From the NCBI GenBank assembly GCA_016648135.1, contig JADDOH010024909.1, positions 19,049 to 83,048 of the forward strand: a DNA stretch of 64,000 bases. The letters run 5' to 3'. Each line of letters starts with the position of its first letter. Within the stretch, counting starts at the first letter, position 1. Below the pieces are notes generated by a model. The model was not told where the DNA came from and made no database searches. It saw nothing but the letters and a program-made list of their open reading frames with translations. This document shows, piece after piece, positions 59,791 through 64,000 of the stretch. The DNA is from Agrypnia vestita (taxonomy: Eukaryota > Arthropoda > Insecta > Trichoptera > Phryganeidae). The position numbers and the translations under genes were made by a program.

Positions 59791-60485
59791 GCATCATTTA
59801 ATTCACATAAACAGACAATAGATTACCGTCTGATATGTACTCGTGAGAAGATCTGTGCTTTGTCTTACTTCTTATGTTTTTATTCATCATTTTTCACTAG
59901 TAATTTTTTGTTCATTTTTTAAATGAAATTTGGTTGGTCGGCTAGATCAGGTTGTTCCATGCGAGCTTAATCGGACACGTTTCATTTTCACTTTTTTCAG
60001 ATGAGTTTAAGACCGTTGAAAGATAATATTACGTGTCATAGCTGCGGGAGGACAAATAAAGACACTGGAAATTAATAGCCATTTATTAATTAAATTATTC
60101 AATTAATAAAATCACTAAACACGAATTAAAGTTAACGCTATCTATTCTTTAATCTACAATATTTCCCAATTTATCACTCGTACAAGTTATCGCGCGTTAA
60201 CACGTATTAATATTAAATTTTCACACGTAGAAGTCGCTCTGGTTTATTTCGCCAATTAAGTACATACTTATATTATTATTATAAAGTTGCAATTTCTTTA
60301 AAAAGCAATATTATAAAGGTGAATTTTAACTAATTAATTAATTTTATCATCCTCTAGCGGTAGCTGCACAAAGGTATTTGTGACTATTGCATTATGAAAA
60401 GCGGATTGCTTTAAAAAGGAATAAAAATGTCAATCAATTAAAAAGAGACTACATGCAAGGTCGAAAAATTTTCGTTAACTTACCA

Positions 60486-60562
60486 GACTGCCGTGGCGAA
60501 ATTGGATAACGCGCCATCCCCGGATAGAATGGATATCCGTTGGTTCAAATCTCGGTAGCAGT
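60486..60562 (+). pseudogene. tRNA-Arg-like pseudogene or SINE head
   Basis: A-box-like TGGCGAAATTGG, then ataacgcg, and B-box-like GGTTCAAATCT. The acceptor ends CTGCCG and CGGTAG can pair. The first half closely resembles insect tRNA-Arg. The anticodon and T stems do not pair well, so it is not a functional tRNA. Confidence 0.55.
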
Positions 60563-61446
60563 TAAAATATTTTTTAGTTAATTTGATTTTTCTGTATGTC
60601 TTTTCTAATTGTTTAATAACATTTTGTTTAAAATTAGGTACTTCGCTCGATTATTTCGCTTTGGTTGCTAATGGCTGGTGTTCATCGAATGTTGTAGCTA
60701 ATTCCAGAATGTAGCAGTGTATTCCAGAATGTAGAAGAAGGTCCTAAAGGCTTCTAAGTTACTGTCGTCATTGACGTAGTACGAGGGATTCTATACGTAA
60801 TCTCTTTTGGCATTTTTTTACAGTATTTAAAAAAACTTTTCAAGGATTGGAAATAGGTATTAGTGATGGATTAATTTGATTAATAAATCAAGAACATGTC
60901 CTAGAGTCTTGAGTGATATCTAGAATTCATATGATAATATGTATTAGATTTTTTTTAAACTTTTTAAACATATTCTGAACGGTACGAATGCTTAATAAAA
61001 CTTAAAAACTACCGCAGGCAGAAACGAAGATTGAAAAAACCCGAAAAATTGTCTGGGAAATTCCCCGATATCTCATAAACCGGTACGTTCCGTATTCTGA
61101 CTTTCGACAAAAAATATAATTTATCGAGACAATGAGTACACGCTCTATTCGTATCACTATTGAGACCTTCGGCCAGTAAACATAAATAGGTCGGTCATCG
61201 GTCAAACGCTTGGAATATTTACATGTGAGCGGGGAGTATATGACAATTATCGATCTGTTCAAGGATTGCATTTTCCCGACTTATCTATAGGTTATCTGTT
61301 AGATTCACATTACACTCTACACACATATTTGAGTACGTACTCGAGCAAAAGTATACGCTTTTGAAATCAATTTCGGTTCGTCACCCAAGTAGTGTAAGAT
61401 GGAGCATTTCGATGCAGAACTGATTTCATTTATTGGGATATGCGAG

Positions 61447-62010
61447 GTGTGTTCAAAAAATGTGGAACCTTTGGTCGACAGAAATAAATTTATTCATATA
61501 CATACTATATCTACTTAATCTAATCTCCTTCAAAGTAATCCTCTTAATGCACACACTTCCCGCAGCGGTCCCGCCATTATTAAAAACCCTTCTGGGACGC
61601 ATCTTTTAAAATGGTGTTCAGCTGGGCCGTCGCGTTCCGCAAAATGTCTTCTTCCTTTCAGCGCCATTTTTTCGCAACTTAGGGAATAGCCTAAAATCAC
61701 ACGGAGCCATGTTGGGAGAGCCTGACAAATTAGGCGAATGCTGTGGCTAGAGTGCCTAAATCGGATGTATGTTTGGAAGAAAGCCTAAATACGATGCTAA
61801 GATTGGGCGGGTAGGTATATTATCCCGATGGAGCTGCCAAGTTGTCGCGAATTTCGCGGACCACGGTGTTTTGCGGTAAATAGCTAGCACTTCTTCGTTC
61901 ATTCCTTTTCCCCTTATCACAGGAAAGCCAAAGTCCCGATCAAACGTTTCCGTCTTCTGGTTCTGGAAACAACTTTGGTTTATTTTGGCTTCATACATTA
62001 TTTGTTGCCG
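61447..62010 (-). pseudogene. mariner transposase C-terminal remnant
   Basis: Minus-strand pieces in order: CFQNQKTETFDRDFGF, TTWQLHRDNIPTRPI, SPNMAPCDFRLFPKLRKN and CIKRITLKEI. These match the WxLHHDNAPxH and SPDLAPCDFFLFPKLK blocks holding the second and third catalytic Asp of mariner transposases, with mutations. The right outer end, aggtgtgttcaaaaaatgtg, looks like a mariner terminal repeat. The N-terminal half is missing. Confidence 0.8.
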
Positions 62011-62111
62011 TTTATCCTAACTTGGTTCGGTGCGAAAAAGAGGCATGGCATTCACCTATCCATCCTATGGCATTCACAAGACATTAATAGTCGTCCAAGC
62101 ACCTTAATTGT

Positions 62112-62195
62112 TAGAGGAATATCAACACTATGAAAAAAATCAAGCAAACACCTAGGCTTGTGAAACATCACCAAGACCTATTGTGACCTCACTTC
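62112..62195 (-). repeat. second copy of the 57120 tRNA-like repeat (partial)
   Basis: Shares tgtgacctcac, a t-rich tail and aagcctaggtgttt with 57120-57245. The B-box-like part is missing here. Confidence 0.4.
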
Positions 62196-62343
62196 TTCTG
62201 ACCGCGGAGCGGGCGCAATAGCTGCCCGCAGGGCCTAGCAAAGAGCTTTCGGCGACGGCCGGTCTATTAGTATAGCTGACCACTTTCATTTCTTTACAAT
62301 ACGAATTCAGCAGCAGACCTTAGCCTGCAGAGCCTAGCAGCAA

Positions 62344-62664
62344 GTGCTTAGTGCTTTAATGCTAGTGATGAGTGTAAACATGTATAGGATAGTTAAACGT
62401 GTTAAAGTATTTAATAAAGTAAAATATAATATAATTCTAGAAGAAATGATAAATAATATTATTATACACACTGACACGCACCATAACTATATAATCAGAT
62501 CGACAGGACGAACAATGAAACTACCAATCACAAACAACGTGTATGGTGAAAGAAAAAGAGAATATATTGTGCCAAGAATCTTTAATAAATTAGATAAAAA
62601 AATCTTCGATATGATGCAAGATAAAAAAACTCCATTGGCTTCAAAAAAGTACAAGATAAAATAA
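62344..62664 (+). pseudogene. possible LINE ORF2 C-terminal tail
   Basis: A 106-codon open frame with HHNYIIRSTGRTMKLPIT and EYIVPRIFNKLDKKIFDM. It resembles the H-x-Y-x-x-R ... LP ... FN-x-L ending of non-LTR or related reverse transcriptases. The match is weaker than at 55985. The T-rich and ataaataaataaatt sequence near 62885 could be a LINE tail. Confidence 0.45.
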
Positions 62665-62934
62665 TGTATATTAAAGCTATGTGCTTATCTTACATTACTT
62701 TATAATTATCATGTATCACTTTAAAAAATCATACAATACCCTATAATGACCTACTCTATAATCTTAATAAAAAAATTATAATTATATAAAATGTTGAAAA
62801 ATAACTTGTCAAATAATATTGAAGGCAACCATGCCGTAAAACTGCTATGCAGTTTGGCATATGCATGTATGTAATATGTATCAAAAATAAATAAATAAAT
62901 TCTGAAAAAAAAAAAACTTCCGTACACGTATTTT

Positions 62935-63250
62935 ATTGAATGGAAGCACGGACGCTTACGCAAAGATTGATAAGGCGACTTGAGGCATTCGAGATGTGGA
63001 TCTACAGAAGAATATTCAAAATAAGCTGGATGTACAGAGTTACGAATGGACATATTAAGAAAAATAAGTAAATCTGAAAACTTCAATATCTCGGACACAT
63101 GACGAAACATGTATAGAAGTACGAGATCTTTATAATCTCATAAGGAAAGAATTGCCGGAAGTCGGGGCTCTGGAAGAAGGAGAACATCATGGCCGAAAAA
63201 TCCGAGACAGTGGTTTGGCCAGTCTACTGTTGAAGGGATAGGGCGCAGGA
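62935..63250 (+). pseudogene. LINE endonuclease/reverse-transcriptase C-terminal fragment
   Basis: Plus-strand frames give the ordered pieces LRRLEAFEMWIYRRIFK, ISWMYRVTNGHIKKN, KLQYLGHMTKHV, YEIFIISGKELPEVG and GRRRTSWPKNPRQWFGQS when read across frameshifts. This is the closing domain of a very common insect RTE/Jockey-like element. It is dead and 5' truncated. Confidence 0.85.
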
Positions 63251-63259
63251 AGTAGAAGA

Positions 63260-64000
63260 TAGTTTTACTTCTCGACACAATTTTTTATTTACGAAGTGAT
63301 GCTTTGAAGTTTTAAAGTTAGTACCTTTAATGAATATTTTTATGGTAAAAAATTATTTATACATGTTTATTTTAAGGAAACAGAACACTGTGATATTTTT
63401 ACTTTACGTATTTTCGTAACTGGTTCTGACTTCAGGTCAGAACAGAGTACGGTTTCTGTTACTCGTAATTCGTAAATCGAACACAAAGAAAATTTTGTCA
63501 ATTAAGTAAACAGGTTTCCATTTTACACAATTTATGATACATTATTTGAAATTAAAAAATATTTTAATCATGAGAATTATTTCAAATGATTTAATAAGTA
63601 AATATATATAGATCGAGTTTTATTTAGATATATCGATTTTGCAGATACTTTATATATAGATTTTTTCTTGCTAATCAAATGAAAATATATATAAGTAATA
63701 TGTGTGTCATCGATAAATGTAATAAGTGCTGAAGACATTCCGTTCTAATGTAATACATTTATGAATCAACTTGCTTATCGGAGGCCCAACTGTGGATGTC
63801 GGCAAAACAAATGCCCGCAGGCGCACAACAAATTATTGATTCCGTTGACATTCTATAATATAATTACTTCAAGATAATGTTGCATACAGTACACACTTTC
63901 AAAAAATAACGAAATCGTATAGAAAAATGTAAAATTAGTAAAATATACCGATTATACATGTATAGAATATTTAATGTATAGAAATATTATGCACTTTGCT
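63260..64000. other. AT-rich, no gene seen
   Basis: No exon or classifiable repeat recognised up to the end of the window. Confidence 0.4.

Overview
The window looks like AT-rich animal intron sequence, most probably from an insect. It has long introns, many short inverted-repeat (MITE) transposons, and dead LINE, mariner and hAT copies. I cannot fix the insect order from the sequence alone.

The one host gene I can identify is on the minus strand: a PAR-domain bZIP transcription factor orthologous to Drosophila Pdp1 (vertebrate TEF/HLF/DBP). Four coding exons are visible, at 21625-21758, 18312-18525, 13479-13582 and 962-1099. Their splice sites and phases fit together, and they cover the PAR region, the extended basic region and the start of the leucine zipper. 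The 5' exon(s) and the final zipper exon were not found. The last one should lie to the left of base 1, and the first may lie anywhere to the right of 21758. The window is therefore mostly Pdp1 intron and upstream sequence.

Layout. 1-22 kb: Pdp1 3' half, with a mariner scrap, an I-type LINE remnant, a nearly full-length dead DUF4371/ZMYM1-like hAT, another LINE scrap and a 31-bp minisatellite in its introns. 22-49 kb: no certain exon; many copies of a palindromic TA-flanked MITE, two hAT-type MITE families with recognisable terminal repeats and 8-bp target duplications, a complete but dead 1.29-kb mariner, LINE 3' ends, and GC-rich islands. The island at 30.4 kb has two CACGTG E-boxes one base apart. 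49-51 kb: GC-rich islands with a plus-strand polypyrimidine-initiator promoter and two splice-donor-like ends, suggesting first exons of an unidentified plus-strand transcript. 52.9-55 kb: a 94/77-bp minisatellite. 55-64 kb: LINE 3' ends, tRNA-like repeats, a mariner remnant and more GC-rich islands.

The most unusual layer is a scattered set of about ten hammerhead-ribozyme-like motifs (23.2, 23.5, 37.9, 45.5, 51.1, 51.2, 52.7, 58.0, 58.5 and 58.5 kb). Each has CUGANGA and GAAA core boxes, a hairpin between them and a very short helix III. The best copies also have helix I strands that pair. Several sit in head-to-head pairs inside fold-back elements. Two, 37842-37900 (+) and 58448-58515 (-), keep every core base. 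This resembles the small-helix-III hammerheads described in Penelope-like retroelements, but no Penelope protein is visible here, so the host element is unknown.
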